Notes: generated by a model not told the origin, from the letters alone. A stretch of DNA of 64,000 bases from Clostridium kluyveri (GCF_001902295.1 NZ_CP018335.1:1984001-2048000); one strand, 5' to 3'; shown: positions 25,794 through 34,932, counted from the first letter of the stretch. Translations and numbers: made by a program.

Positions 25794-26513
25794 TTGGACA
25801 AGCGATTAGTAATACTATCATATAAAGGATTTTTAATAGCTAAGAATACCTATGGAACAACTAAATTAAGTGATATATGTATTAGCAGTAATCATTCAAT
25901 TGATGAGAACAATTTAAATAAAATTCTAAGTACACAAAAAATAGATGTAAAAAGCGTAAATACCGTAGATGTAAAAAATATTTTACCAACAGCTCAAAAG
26001 AGCATAAATATGCAAACCTCAACATCTTATGACTGGAGATATTTACAAGTACCTATAGTTACACAAAGAACTTCAGATGGAGTACAACATGGTATGTGTT
26101 GGGCAGCTTCTGTTGCAAGTATTGTTAATTATAAATTGGGTGAAAATATAACAGCTGCTGATGTATGTAATTTAATGAATATTGGTTACGATACTGGAGC
26201 AAATGGAAATACTGCTAGCCTTGCACTTAACATATATGGTGTATCTTCATATGCAGTAGGTTCACCAATTAGTTTTCAACAAGTTACTAGTTATATTAAT
26301 AATAATAAACCTGTATACATGAGATCAACTTCTAATATAGGAAACCATGCTACAGTCATAAATGGATGGATAACATCCTCAGATGGTAATGCATTACTCC
26401 TAATGGATCCTGCTTATGAATGTTATAAACAAGCATATTCTTCAGGAAATACATTTTACTTTATTTTTGGAAATACTACCATGACTTGGTATGCAACAGT
26501 ATGTTTGGTTTAA
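25794..26513 (+). CDS. Papain-like (C39-type) cysteine peptidase, N-terminus disrupted
   Basis: The readable frame gives about 239 aa. The peptidase domain has Cys nucleophile in HGMCWAASVAS (about residue 102), His in GNHATVINGW (about 184) and a following MDPA. The nominal TTG start has no RBS. Upstream, in a different frame (25733-25816), is a classical signal peptide (KKSCKFLVLALILSMI then VSTQCFGQA). Its likely ATG at 25724 is followed at once by a TAA, and that frame stops at 25817-25819 before joining the peptidase frame. The gene was therefore probably a secreted protease and now looks broken by at least two lesions, unless the sequence has errors. Confidence 0.6.
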   Translation: MDKRLVILSYKGFLIAKNTYGTTKLSDICISSNHSIDENNLNKILSTQKIDVKSVNTVDVKNILPTAQKSINMQTSTSYDWRYLQVPIVTQRTSDGVQHGMCWAASVASIVNYKLGENITAADVCNLMNIGYDTGANGNTASLALNIYGVSSYAVGSPISFQQVTSYINNNKPVYMRSTSNIGNHATVINGWITSSDGNALLLMDPAYECYKQAYSSGNTFYFIFGNTTMTWYATVCLV

Positions 26514-26685
26514 ATTTTAAACTAGTATGTAAAAAGATTTTCGTTGTAGGTACTTCTAATAGGGGTAATACCAGCATTGGATAAAATAAACGCTTACTAG
26601 TTACTTTACGATATATGCTTTTCAGTATATGACAAGGCGGCCGGCATTGCCTCTAATGGTAAAATTTTATTTAATAGGTGTATAT

Positions 26686-27120
26686 ATGAAAAAAATATAT
26701 ATTTTAATTTTTTTATTAAGTATAATAATTTGTATTTTATTATGCTTAATGTATATAAATAGAAATAATACGACCAAGAATTTTTTAAGTAAAAATATAG
26801 ATACCATTTACATATATAAATTAGGTGAAATGAAATCTATAAATAGTACTGATAAAAACACTATCTTAAAATTTAAAAATTCTTTAAACTTAACAGAAAT
26901 AAATGATTCAGAAAATAATTTAGAGGGTAATATATATTCAATAAAAATAGTAAATAAACCATCATCAAAAATAGCTTATCAAACTTTAATTATATTTTCT
27001 AACAAAATATATATTACATCATGTGATAGTAAAAATAATGTATTATCAAGTAAATGGTATGTGTCAAAAAATAATATTATAGATTTTTTTAATAATTTTT
27101 ATTCTTCTATAAAAAATTAA
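26686..27120 (+). CDS. Hypothetical membrane-anchored protein, 144 aa
   Basis: MKKIYILIFLLSIIICI gives a single N-terminal membrane anchor or uncleaved signal (residues 4-24, with cysteines at 16 and 20). A hydrophilic extracytoplasmic domain of about 120 residues follows, rich in Asn/Lys/Ile. Start at 26686 with a weak AATAGGTG. No homologue is recognised. It lies between the damaged peptidase and a transposase fossil, and may be an immunity or inhibitor-like partner of the peptidase, which is only a guess from position. Confidence 0.5.
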   Translation: MKKIYILIFLLSIIICILLCLMYINRNNTTKNFLSKNIDTIYIYKLGEMKSINSTDKNTILKFKNSLNLTEINDSENNLEGNIYSIKIVNKPSSKIAYQTLIIFSNKIYITSCDSKNNVLSSKWYVSKNNIIDFFNNFYSSIKN

Positions 27121-27181
27121 AAGGCAGCTATAGATTATAAATTTGGATATAGTTTAGCTGTTGATGGATACCTTAAATTCA

Positions 27182-27390
27182 GAAGAATTGAGAATAGAAA
27201 TACATGAAGGACTTAATGTAGTTGAAAATTGGAACTCAGCTAATTCATTTTTTATGGTAAAAGTGATGAAATATCAACAAATAAAATTGAAGATCAAGAA
27301 CTTTAAGTATTAAGTCTTCATCTATTACAAAATTGTCTAGTATATATATATTGATGATACAACAAGTATTATCTCAAAAGAATATGGCTC
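27182..27390 (+). pseudogene. Tn3-family transposase (TnpA) C-terminal fossil
   Basis: Reading across frames gives EELRIEIHEGLNVVENWNSA, then FYGKSDEISTNKIEDQEL, then SLHLLQNCLVYI and ILMIQQVLSQK. This is the conserved C-terminal block of Tn3-family transposases (EGLNVVENWNSAN, EDQELS, LVYINTLMIQQVL). At least two frameshifts and one nonsense codon interrupt it, and the rest of the transposase is missing. It is a clearly dead remnant. Confidence 0.65.
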
Positions 27391-27445
27391 AAAGATTCCT
27401 ATAGACGCATATAACATTGTAGGACAGACTTAACTTCTATATTCT

Positions 27446-27479
27446 AAGTATACTCTTTAAAGCTATGAGTATACTTTTT
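27446..27479 (+). terminator. Hairpin terminator in the mobile-element fossil zone
   Basis: A perfect 10-bp stem AAGTATACTC (27446-27455) with its complement at 27467-27476, followed by a short T run. It lies just upstream of the 3' end of the group II intron fossil. Confidence 0.55.
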
Positions 27480-27496
27480 ACTTTGCTCCTGGTTAA

Positions 27497-27938
27497 GTAA
27501 GTAGACGGTAATCTTCACAGATACCGCCCCTCTCAGAACCGGACGTGCCCAATTAAGGTATCCGGCTCCCCATATGAACCTATTTCATAAGTAGGATTTA
27601 GATTAACTAAAGAATTGGGTTTAGGATTTACGAATGGGTAATATTCTAACAATCTGCCTATTTTATCCCAGTTTAATTTAGTTCGTTGGCTTCTCTTCTT
27701 TAACCAGTAATACATTGTGATTTTATGATTTGCCTTTTGTATTTCAGTAAGTTACCCCAATTATCACTAAAACCATAATAATTATAATATCCTTGTAGTT
27801 TTTAATTTACTTTTTCCCATATTAGACCTAGTGGAAGATTTCTATTTTCTTTTATCCACTTATTGAATTCATTAACTTTGGTCTGAAATTTCTTTGAGGC
27901 TGTTTTCCATTTTAATTTGAAATTTCCTTTTCTACTAT
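27497..27938 (-). mobile_element. Group II intron 3' fossil (maturase C-terminus, domains V and VI)
   Basis: The minus strand carries a decayed intron-encoded protein end: WKTASKKFQTKVNEFNKWI, then KLQGYYNYYGFSDNWGNLL, then YYWLKKRSQRTKLNWDKI. These are the thumb/X-domain of group II reverse transcriptase-maturases, interrupted by a nonsense codon and frameshifts. Downstream is a domain V-like hairpin (27536-27568, GAGCCGG pairing with CCGGTTC). A domain VI-like hairpin (CGGTA/TACCG) follows, then CTACTTAC at 27497-27504 as a likely 3' splice end. The 5' part and the catalytic reverse transcriptase are absent. It lies directly against the end of nhaA. Confidence 0.75.
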
Positions 27939-27940
27939 CC

Positions 27941-29146
27941 TTAAACAATATTCACATTATCAGTTTCAGGTTTTATAAGTGCAAAAATTATTAATCCCCA
28001 TATTGCAGATAAAAGCGAAGCTGCTATTATACTTATCTTCGCTGTAGATAATATAGCTTCATCTGAAAATGATAAAGATGAAATAAATATTGACATTGTA
28101 AATCCAATGCCTCCAAGCACACTTGCACCATATAAGTGTTTTTGGTTTACTCCTAAAGGAAACTTAGCAATACCTAATTTTACTAATATTGTTGAAACTC
28201 CAAATATACCCAATTGTTTTCCTAAGAAAAGTCCTAAAATAATTCCTACGCTAACAGGTGTTGACATAATTGTTGAAAGACTGCTCATATTTATAACTAC
28301 TCCTGCATTAGCTAATGCAAATATAGGCATAATTAAATAAGAAGAACATGGTGATATTGCATGTTCAAGTTTATTTAGCATTGATTCTTTAAATACTTCT
28401 TCATCTCTTGAACCAGGTATTATCATTCCAAGTAATACTCCTGCCAATGTAGCATGTATACCTGATTTGAACATAGTAAACCATAGTACAATTCCAATAA
28501 TAATAAAAATAGCTGAAGATTTCACTTTAAATTTATTTGCTAATATAAGCACACCAACAATAGCTAAGCTTAATAAAAAGTAAAACCATGATATTTCAGT
28601 GCCATAAAATATTGCAATTACAATAATTGCTCCCAAATCATCAACTATAGCCAAAGCTGTAAGAAAAACTACAATCCCCTTAGGTGCTTTTTTACCAACT
28701 AAAGAAATTACCCCTAATGCAAATGCAATATCCGTTGCCATAGGAATTCCGAAACCATTGATAGTTAGTTGATTATAGTTAAATAATGCATAGAGAATTG
28801 CCGGTACAACTATTCCACCTATAGCAGCAGCAATTGGCAGTATAGTTGTTTTTAAGGATTTAAGCTCCCCAATTAACAGCTCTTTCTTAATTTCCATACC
28901 AATTACAAAGAAAAATACTGCCATTAATCCATCATTAATCCAATGAGAAATTGGCATTGATACAGATGTTGCTTTATACCCAATTGTTATATTCTTATGT
29001 AATATTTCATTGTAAATTGGAGCAAAACTTAAATTTGCTAGTAGGATTGCAGTAACAGTGCAAATTAACAATATTATTCCACTAAAAGATTCGCTTTTAA
29101 AAAAATCTAAAAAACTATAAGTTTTACTATTTGTGTTATTTTTCAT
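27941..29146 (-). CDS. nhaA: Na+/H+ antiporter NhaA
   Basis: 401 aa with about 12 membrane segments. Signature motifs are HWINDGLMAVFFFVIGMEIKKE, MATDIAFALGVISL and LAIVDDLGAIIVIA with the paired ion-binding aspartates. NhaA exchanges cytoplasmic sodium for external protons (two protons per sodium) at the membrane. It has an ATG with AGGATATGAGGT upstream. It is monocistronic; the group II intron fossil lies immediately beyond its stop codon. Confidence 0.94.
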   Translation of the reverse strand: MKNNTNSKTYSFLDFFKSESFSGIILLICTVTAILLANLSFAPIYNEILHKNITIGYKATSVSMPISHWINDGLMAVFFFVIGMEIKKELLIGELKSLKTTILPIAAAIGGIVVPAILYALFNYNQLTINGFGIPMATDIAFALGVISLVGKKAPKGIVVFLTALAIVDDLGAIIVIAIFYGTEISWFYFLLSLAIVGVLILANKFKVKSSAIFIIIGIVLWFTMFKSGIHATLAGVLLGMIIPGSRDEEVFKESMLNKLEHAISPCSSYLIMPIFALANAGVVINMSSLSTIMSTPVSVGIILGLFLGKQLGIFGVSTILVKLGIAKFPLGVNQKHLYGASVLGGIGFTMSIFISSLSFSDEAILSTAKISIIAASLLSAIWGLIIFALIKPETDNVNIV

Positions 29147-29284
29147 ACCTCATATCCTTTCTTATATCATTAAAATTATCTTACAAAAATGAAAAGAGAT
29201 TGAAAACCTTAATTAAGCTTTCCACCCCGGAAACTCAAATTACTTGAAAGTAAATTTAATAATATTCTCAACCGAATATAGTTA

Positions 29285-29911
29285 TTAGTTGAGTTTTATT
29301 GTTGATCTGCATATCTCCACCATACAAATGTTGCTATTGCACCAGTGATGCCTGTCAAAAAAACAAGCAAAGTAAGCGATTGGAGAACTTAAGAAAATCG
29401 CTATTAAACTACAAACAGAATACGTACCAGCATTTATTAAATAAATCTGCATATTAAATCCGGGTATAGAAATTAACACCCCAATAATGGTCGCTACTAG
29501 GAATGCAGTGATGGCTAAAAATGTACTCCAAAGGATAACCGAGATAAATTTTGCAGTTATAATTATACTTCTCGCCAATGGCAAGGCAAGTAAATCCTTT
29601 ATCGTACCATCTGAGTACTCCCTTCCAAAAGTCCAACTTGTAATAAATCCAAAAAGTATAATACCACCAACCGAAATCATCTGAGAAATCAGACCTAAAT
29701 ACGACTGCCAACCTGCAACCGATATAATTTTAGCCTTTTGCGTTATTATTCCAGACTTTTGTGCTAAATCGGGATGCATTGCTATAAACATAAATAAACT
29801 GCAAACCAAAGGCAAGAATAAGAAACTGATAACGGATATATAAAAAATCTTTGATTTTCTTATTTTAAGACATTCTGTTAACACAACTGTAAATAAAGCG
29901 TTCATCATCAA
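29285..29911 (-). pseudogene. ABC-2 type efflux permease, internal deletion and frameshift
   Basis: 208 readable residues. The N-terminus (LTECLKIRKSKIFYISVISF) and helices to about residue 170 match the bacitracin/lantibiotic-type ABC-2 permeases. After SSPIAYFACF the frame shifts. The true C-terminal end, GITGAIATFVWWRYADQQ, is in another frame ending at 29296-29298. Compared with relatives about 50-60 residues in between are missing. It is coupled to the ATPase gene (4-bp overlap). The last two helices are lost, so the transporter is probably not functional. Confidence 0.75.
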
Positions 29912-30822
29912 ACCTCCTTTTGTGCGATAATTCTAAAAAAATACGACTCAAGCTCCTCGTTCCTTGTAAATAAAGATTTAGGAGGACATTCGTTTTTTAC
30001 AAGTACTTCAGCTATTTTCTCCGGGTGCATAACAGCTTTTTCATCACAACATGTTAGAACAGATTTACTTTCAGTAATTTTGTAGCCATTATTTAAAAGT
30101 ATTGATTTTGCACGATTATTATCAGTTGCTTCAATTAGTACCGTTTTCTCCCTCAAATTTTCAAAATCATGAGCATTGAACTCACTTATCAATTTTCCTT
30201 GATGAATGATACCAATTCTACTTGCTGTTTTAGAAATCTCCCCAAGCAAATGGCTTGAAATAAGTATTGTTATCCCCATGTTTGCAGCAAGATCTTTAAG
30301 CAAGTTCCGTATTTCAACAATTCCAGCTGGGTCTAACCCATTTGTCGGTTCATCCAGAATCAATATTTTCGGCATGTGTATTAGTGCTCTGGCTATGCCC
30401 AACCTTTGTTTGTTGCCCAGTGACAAAGCTTTTGATCTTTTATTGATGTGTTCAGTTAAAGCAAGCTTTTCAATGATTCTTTTTGAAACTGAAATATCTT
30501 TTATATTTCTGAGTTTCCTTGCAATTTCAAGGTTTTCATATACAGTAAGTTCGGGGTAGGCATTCGGCATTTCAACCATATAGCCAACATTTTCCCATAA
30601 CCTATAATTTCCTGCATTCACAATATTGCCATTTATATAAGCCTTGCCCTCTGAAGGCTTAATCATTCCTAGCAGCATTCTTATCATTGTGGTTTTACCT
30701 GCACCGTTAAGACCTAAAAATCCATAAATTTCACCCTCAGAAACATTTAATGAAACATTATTTACTGCTGCTAATTTTCCATAATATTTAGATATATTAT
30801 CTGTTGCAATGATACTATTCAT
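29908..30822 (-). CDS. ABC transporter ATP-binding protein (BcrA-like)
   Basis: 304 aa. Walker A is GLNGAGKTT (about residues 37-45), the signature is LSLGNKQRLGIARAL, Walker B ILILDEPTNGLDP, and the switch His is in LISSHLLGEI. A C-terminal extension of about 85 residues is typical of bacitracin-type drug exporters. It overlaps the end of the TetR gene by 8 bp and the permease by 4 bp, making an operon regulator-ATPase-permease. Confidence 0.92.
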   Translation of the reverse strand: MNSIIATDNISKYYGKLAAVNNVSLNVSEGEIYGFLGLNGAGKTTMIRMLLGMIKPSEGKAYINGNIVNAGNYRLWENVGYMVEMPNAYPELTVYENLEIARKLRNIKDISVSKRIIEKLALTEHINKRSKALSLGNKQRLGIARALIHMPKILILDEPTNGLDPAGIVEIRNLLKDLAANMGITILISSHLLGEISKTASRIGIIHQGKLISEFNAHDFENLREKTVLIEATDNNRAKSILLNNGYKITESKSVLTCCDEKAVMHPEKIAEVLVKNECPPKSLFTRNEELESYFFRIIAQKEV

Positions 30823-31402
30823 AATCCTTCACAACCTTTTCAACAATGCTTTGAAGTAAAATATCTGTTATTATGCTGTTATCACTATCAGATTGATTCT
30901 GTATACAGGCTATCATTGCCTTTTGAAACACCTTAGCCACTATAGGATGTGGATAATTAAATCTAATTTTATGATTTTTAAATATTTCAAGCCTTAAAAT
31001 ATCAGATTTTAATTCCGCATCAACTTTTTCCTGTGGCAATTTACGATATAGAAGTTCAATTATTTCAGAATTCACCATACCAAGCAAAGGATACTCAGTA
31101 AGCTTTTCTAAGGCGGTTTTCAGAAATAGAAAAACCTTTTTCTTATCAGAATAATTATCAAACGATAGAATTGATTCAAGGTCGTTGAATAATTTTTGCT
31201 GGTAGTAAGTACTAATATCTAAAAACAGTTCTTCTTTGGTTTGATAGAATGAATAGAATGAACCTTTTGCAATGTGTGCAGCACTTGCAAGTTCATCAAT
31301 TGTCACTTTTTTAATACCATGTGACACAAATAGTTTTTGTCCCTCTTCTCGTAAAATAGTAATGATTCTTTCTTTTTCAGTTTCAGTAAAACCTTTTGGC
31401 AC
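30815..31402 (-). CDS. TetR/AcrR family repressor
   Basis: 195 aa. The N-terminal HTH is VTIDELASAAHIAKGSFYSFYQTKEELFL-like, seen as ASAAHIAKGSFYSFYQTK. The C-terminal domain is variable and helical. Start chosen at GTG 31402, preceded by ATAGGAGTGATATT; a longer open frame to 31462 runs over the promoter. It should control its own ABC operon through the inverted repeat just upstream. Confidence 0.85.
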   Translation of the reverse strand: MPKGFTETEKERIITILREEGQKLFVSHGIKKVTIDELASAAHIAKGSFYSFYQTKEELFLDISTYYQQKLFNDLESILSFDNYSDKKKVFLFLKTALEKLTEYPLLGMVNSEIIELLYRKLPQEKVDAELKSDILRLEIFKNHKIRFNYPHPIVAKVFQKAMIACIQNQSDSDNSIITDILLQSIVEKVVKDYE

Positions 31403-31418
31403 AATATCACTCCTATCC

Positions 31419-31479
31419 ATATGACTATACTTAAACATTTGGTCATATAGATTGTATAACAAATATATTAGTTTGTCAA
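31419..31479 (-). promoter_or_regulatory. Promoter and TetR operator of the ABC operon
   Basis: Minus strand -35 TTGACA (31474-31479) and -10 TACAAT (31451-31456), 17-bp spacer. Immediately downstream, ATATGAC (31419-31425) and its complement (31442-31448) form an inverted repeat with a 16-bp gap, a suitable autoregulation site for the TetR protein. Confidence 0.7.
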
Positions 31480-31614
31480 TAAAAATAGCTTAAGTAAACT
31501 ACAGTGCCCCTTTTAAGGCATCATTACACATTACATAAGTGCTCGTCAAAATTCAACAATCAGGGAACATTCTATACGTTTATATCGTCCCTGGAATTAT
31601 AATTATCTATACAT

Positions 31615-31716
31615 TCATCTGGTGTTCTGTTTAAAAAACTTTCTTTTATAATCTATAGCTTTATATTTTACTATAGCTGCAATCCAATATTTAAATTTCC
31701 CCTTTTTCTTCCTTCA
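31615..31716 (-). pseudogene. Fragment resembling an ECF sigma factor region
   Basis: Between two TGA codons the minus strand reads KKKGKFKYWIAAIVKYKAID followed by YKRKFFKQNTR. The WIAAIxKYKAIDYKRK pattern is the region-2 sequence of many sigma-70-like factors of clostridia. Only about 32 codons survive, so this is a dead fragment. Apart from it, the gap 31480-31980 holds only a 6-bp CAGGGA/TCCCTG hairpin at 31561-31593. Confidence 0.4.
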
Positions 31717-31981
31717 AGAAGCTTCTCATAAATTAACACGAAGTGCCTGAAGAGTTTCTGACATTTTGTTTACTCGATTTTAGATAATGTTTTTAATTAT
31801 AATAAAACAAAAACAGCAACAGAAAATACCTCAATTTCCTAATGCCGTTTTTATTAGTATGATAATAACACTCTCAAATTTACTGTTTTAAAATTCTTAC
31901 CGTATATTAATTGTTATGTAATGATATTAAATTTCACTATCAATAATAAATATATAAGAGTTCATGAATTAACTATTTACT

Positions 31982-32233
31982 TTACACTTCTTTCACTATA
32001 ACCTTTTGCGCCATTCCCCTTCCCAGTGCAAGTCTGGTTTCCCCTATTTTTATAATTAAAGGTCCTTCGTCATTTCTAACCATCTGTATAACCATTCCTT
32101 TATTCAATCCCATTTCCATTATTTTTTTACATATACGCTCACTGCCTTGTATATCGTTAACCTCAGCATATCTCCCTATAGCTACACCATTTAATGGCAT
32201 CATACATGGCACCTCCTCCTTTTTCTCATTCAC
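31982..32233 (-). CDS. FeoA-domain protein
   Basis: 83 aa. The SH3-like FeoA core starts at MPLNGVAIGRYAEVNDIQGS and includes KIMEMGLNKGMVIQM and RLALGRGMAQKVIV. FeoA-type proteins assist FeoB ferrous iron transport. A Fur-like box lies 210 bp upstream, and it lies downstream of the feoB cluster on the same strand. The first ten residues (MNEKKEEVPC) are an unusual extension; a start at one of the two internal Met codons is possible. Confidence 0.82.
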   Translation of the reverse strand: MNEKKEEVPCMMPLNGVAIGRYAEVNDIQGSERICKKIMEMGLNKGMVIQMVRNDEGPLIIKIGETRLALGRGMAQKVIVKEV

Positions 32234-32443
32234 ATCTAGATCATTATCTTGTCCAACTTTAAATTATGTATAAAGTTATTCTAAAATTCAGATAAAGTTC
32301 GCCCATAACATAAATGCTACTTTTCTCTATCTAAACTAATAACTTATCCAGAAGCATGCCGATGCTTGTCCTCTGATTTAAACAATTGGGAAATAATAAA
32401 AAACGGCAATCTTCAGATAAATTTCTATTAAAAACATTCTAAT

Positions 32444-32462
32444 AATGATATTCAATATCATT
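32444..32462 (-). promoter_or_regulatory. Fur-like box upstream of the FeoA-domain gene
   Basis: The sequence AATGATATTCAATATCATT is a perfect 9-1-9 inverted repeat that contains the TGATATT-N-AATATCA 7-1-7 arrangement of Fur boxes. A near-identical copy precedes the feo operon at 35617-35635. Confidence 0.7.
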
Positions 32463-32601
32463 TATACATAATTTATTATAATATACTAATTTTTTTTTGT
32501 AAATACACTACACTATATCAAAGGATCATTTTTTATTGAATATACTACTTTGTAATTTAACCATTTTAGACTTTTTTCATTAAAGAATCACAGTTTTAAA
32601 A

Positions 32602-32640
32602 TATAAAAACAGCTGGACAGATTTTCCAGCTGTTTTTATA
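32602..32640. terminator. Terminator of the feo operon
   Basis: A 15-bp stem (AACAGCTGG/CCAGCTGTT core) with A5 and T5 flanks just after the stop of the Cys-rich FeoB partner, giving a U tract on the minus strand. Confidence 0.85.
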
Positions 32641-32642
32641 TT

Positions 32643-32783
32643 TTAGTGTTCATGATTTTCAGATTTATCGCAGCCAGAGCAACCACAGCCACAACCGCTG
32701 CCTCCTTTGTGAGACTTATAAGTTTTATATCCAGCAAATGCTATTATGCCAAATAAAATTACTCCAACTATGACAGTAGACAT
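32643..32783 (-). CDS. FeoB-associated Cys-rich membrane protein (46 aa)
   Basis: A short gene. MSTVIVGVILFGIIAF gives one membrane helix (residues 3-18). A basic stretch follows (YKTYKSHKGG), then a CGCGCSGC cysteine cluster (C31, C33, C35, C38) and a His-containing tail. This matches the FeoB-associated Cys-rich (FeoC-like) membrane proteins. RBS GGAGGCGG lies inside the end of feoB and the ATG is one base after the feoB stop, so they are translationally coupled. A role as iron-binding or Fe-S regulatory partner of FeoB is family inference. Confidence 0.82.
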   Translation of the reverse strand: MSTVIVGVILFGIIAFAGYKTYKSHKGGSGCGCGCSGCDKSENHEH

Positions 32784-32784
32784 A

Positions 32785-34932
32785 TTATACCACCGCCTCC
32801 TGTTTTTTAGAATCACTAACTTTATTATTAACCTTAACAGGTTTTCTAAATAAGAGGTAAATCAATACACAAACTAGAGCAATAGCAACAACTGTACCTA
32901 TGCCAAAACCTCCGCCTGCAAACAATGAACCTAATTGATATACAATCAATGCAATAATATAGGCAAATACAGTCTGATAGCCAATAGTAGCCCATGTCCA
33001 TTTTGCTGAAGCCATTTCATTACGAACAGCACCTATGGCAGCAAAACAAGGAGCACATAATAAATTGAATATAAGGAATGTATATGCTGAAAGAGGAGTA
33101 AATGCCGCTTGAAGACTTCCCCAAACCTGTGCACCGTCTTCAGCCACTTCTGCAAAACCATAAAGAATACCAAAAGTTCCTACAACATTTTCCTTAGCTA
33201 TTAATCCAGTTATTGAAGCTACAGCAGCCTTCCAATCACCCCATCCAAGTGGTGCAAACAAAGGTGCAATTACATTTCCTATACTAGCAAGTATGGATTG
33301 TTCTATATCCACCATTTTAAAAGTCCAGCTAAATGAGCTTAATAACCAAACGCCGATAGTAGCAAGAAGTATTACAGTTCCTGCTTTCTTAACAAATGCT
33401 TTTGAACGTTCCCATGTATGAATGAGAACACCTTTAGCACCTGGTACATGATATACTGGAAGTTCCATTACAAAAGGAGCCGGATCTCCTGCAAAAACCC
33501 TCGTCTTTTTTAGAATAATACCTGAAACAATAATAGCTGCAATTCCTAAAAAATATGCAGAAGGTGCAACCCAAACAGAACCCGGAAATAAAGCCCCTGC
33601 AATTAAGGCAATGATAGGTAATTTTGCACCGCAAGGTATAAAAGTAGTGACCATAATTGTCATTCTCCTATCAAGCTCATTTTCAATGGTTCTACTTGCC
33701 ATAATGCCTGGAACGCCACAGCCTGTTCCCACAAGAATTGGAATAAAAGACTTACCTGACAATCCAAATTTTCTAAATAGTCTATCCATAATAAATGCAA
33801 TACGTGCCATATAACCACAGTCCTCAAGTAAAGCAAGACATAAGAATAATACCATCATTTGAGGCACAAAGCCAAGTACAGCACCTACACCGGCAACGAT
33901 ACCATCTAAAATAAGAGAATTCAACCAATGAGCAGTACCTATAGCTGTTAGAAAACCTTCCACTGCATTAGGTACAATATCAGTAAACAAAACATCATTT
34001 ACCCAATCGGTCATCCATGATCCTATTGTTGAAATAGAAAGATAATAAACAAGGAACATAACAACTGCAAAAATAGGTAATGCCAAAATACGATTGGTTA
34101 CAATCTTGTCAATTCTATCAGAAACTGTTAATTTACTTCTATTCTTCTTATGAACAGCTTGTTTTACAACTTTGCTTATATAAGAATATCTCTCATCTGT
34201 AATAATACTTTCACTATCATCGTCAAATTTTCTCTCACACTCATCTATAATACTTTCTATACGTTCTTTTATATCATCTGGGAGAGTTATCTGTTCTTCA
34301 ATTTTCTCATCCCGTTCAAATAATTTTATAGCAAACCAGCGAGAATTTAGTCCATTTAAATTATTTTTTATAGTATTTTCAATTTCTGACAAAGCACTTT
34401 CTACGGCCTTTGAAAAAGTATGCGCTGGTGAAGAAACAACCTTCATTTTGGCAAGCTGTATTGCTTTTTCAGCTGCTTCCTTAGAGCCAATGCCTTTTAA
34501 TGCAGATGTTTCGATAACTTCACAGCCAATAGCTTCTCCTAGTTTCCTTATATCTATGGTATCTCCATTTTTACGAACCATATCAATCATATTTAAAGCC
34601 ATAACCACAGGCACGCCAATTTCCGTAAGCTGTGTAGTAAGATATAAGTTTCTTTCAATATTGGTACCATCAACAATATTTATAATACAGTCCGGCTTTT
34701 CATTAATTAAATAATTTCTTGAAACAACTTCCTCCAGAGTATAGGGAGAAAGAGAATAGATACCCGGTAAATCTTGAATAATAACATCTTTATGACCTTT
34801 AAGTTTACCTTCCTTCTTTTCTACAGTAACACCAGGCCAATTGCCCACGTACTGGGAACTGCCTGTTAAATTATTGAACATAGTTGTCTTACCGCTATTT
34901 GGATTACCAGCAAGAGCAATTTTAATTGACAT
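32785..34932 (-). CDS. feoB: Ferrous iron transporter FeoB
   Basis: 715 aa. The N-terminal G domain has G1 GNPNSGKTT (residues 9-17), G3 DLPG, G4 NMID and G5-like SALKG. A helical GDI-like region follows to about residue 270. The membrane core has two Gate motifs, including FVPQMMVLFLCLALLEDCGY and PILVGTGCGVPG. GTP-linked uptake of Fe(II) at the membrane. It is preceded by two feoA genes and followed by the Cys-rich partner, with a Fur-like box upstream of the operon. Confidence 0.96.
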   Translation of the reverse strand: MSIKIALAGNPNSGKTTMFNNLTGSSQYVGNWPGVTVEKKEGKLKGHKDVIIQDLPGIYSLSPYTLEEVVSRNYLINEKPDCIINIVDGTNIERNLYLTTQLTEIGVPVVMALNMIDMVRKNGDTIDIRKLGEAIGCEVIETSALKGIGSKEAAEKAIQLAKMKVVSSPAHTFSKAVESALSEIENTIKNNLNGLNSRWFAIKLFERDEKIEEQITLPDDIKERIESIIDECERKFDDDSESIITDERYSYISKVVKQAVHKKNRSKLTVSDRIDKIVTNRILALPIFAVVMFLVYYLSISTIGSWMTDWVNDVLFTDIVPNAVEGFLTAIGTAHWLNSLILDGIVAGVGAVLGFVPQMMVLFLCLALLEDCGYMARIAFIMDRLFRKFGLSGKSFIPILVGTGCGVPGIMASRTIENELDRRMTIMVTTFIPCGAKLPIIALIAGALFPGSVWVAPSAYFLGIAAIIVSGIILKKTRVFAGDPAPFVMELPVYHVPGAKGVLIHTWERSKAFVKKAGTVILLATIGVWLLSSFSWTFKMVDIEQSILASIGNVIAPLFAPLGWGDWKAAVASITGLIAKENVVGTFGILYGFAEVAEDGAQVWGSLQAAFTPLSAYTFLIFNLLCAPCFAAIGAVRNEMASAKWTWATIGYQTVFAYIIALIVYQLGSLFAGGGFGIGTVVAIALVCVLIYLLFRKPVKVNNKVSDSKKQEAVV

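Noticed and set aside
32340..32375. TTATCC...ATGCTTGTCC stretch as another copy of the structured repeat
   Set aside because: Similarity is limited to short words and the inner hairpin is not preserved.
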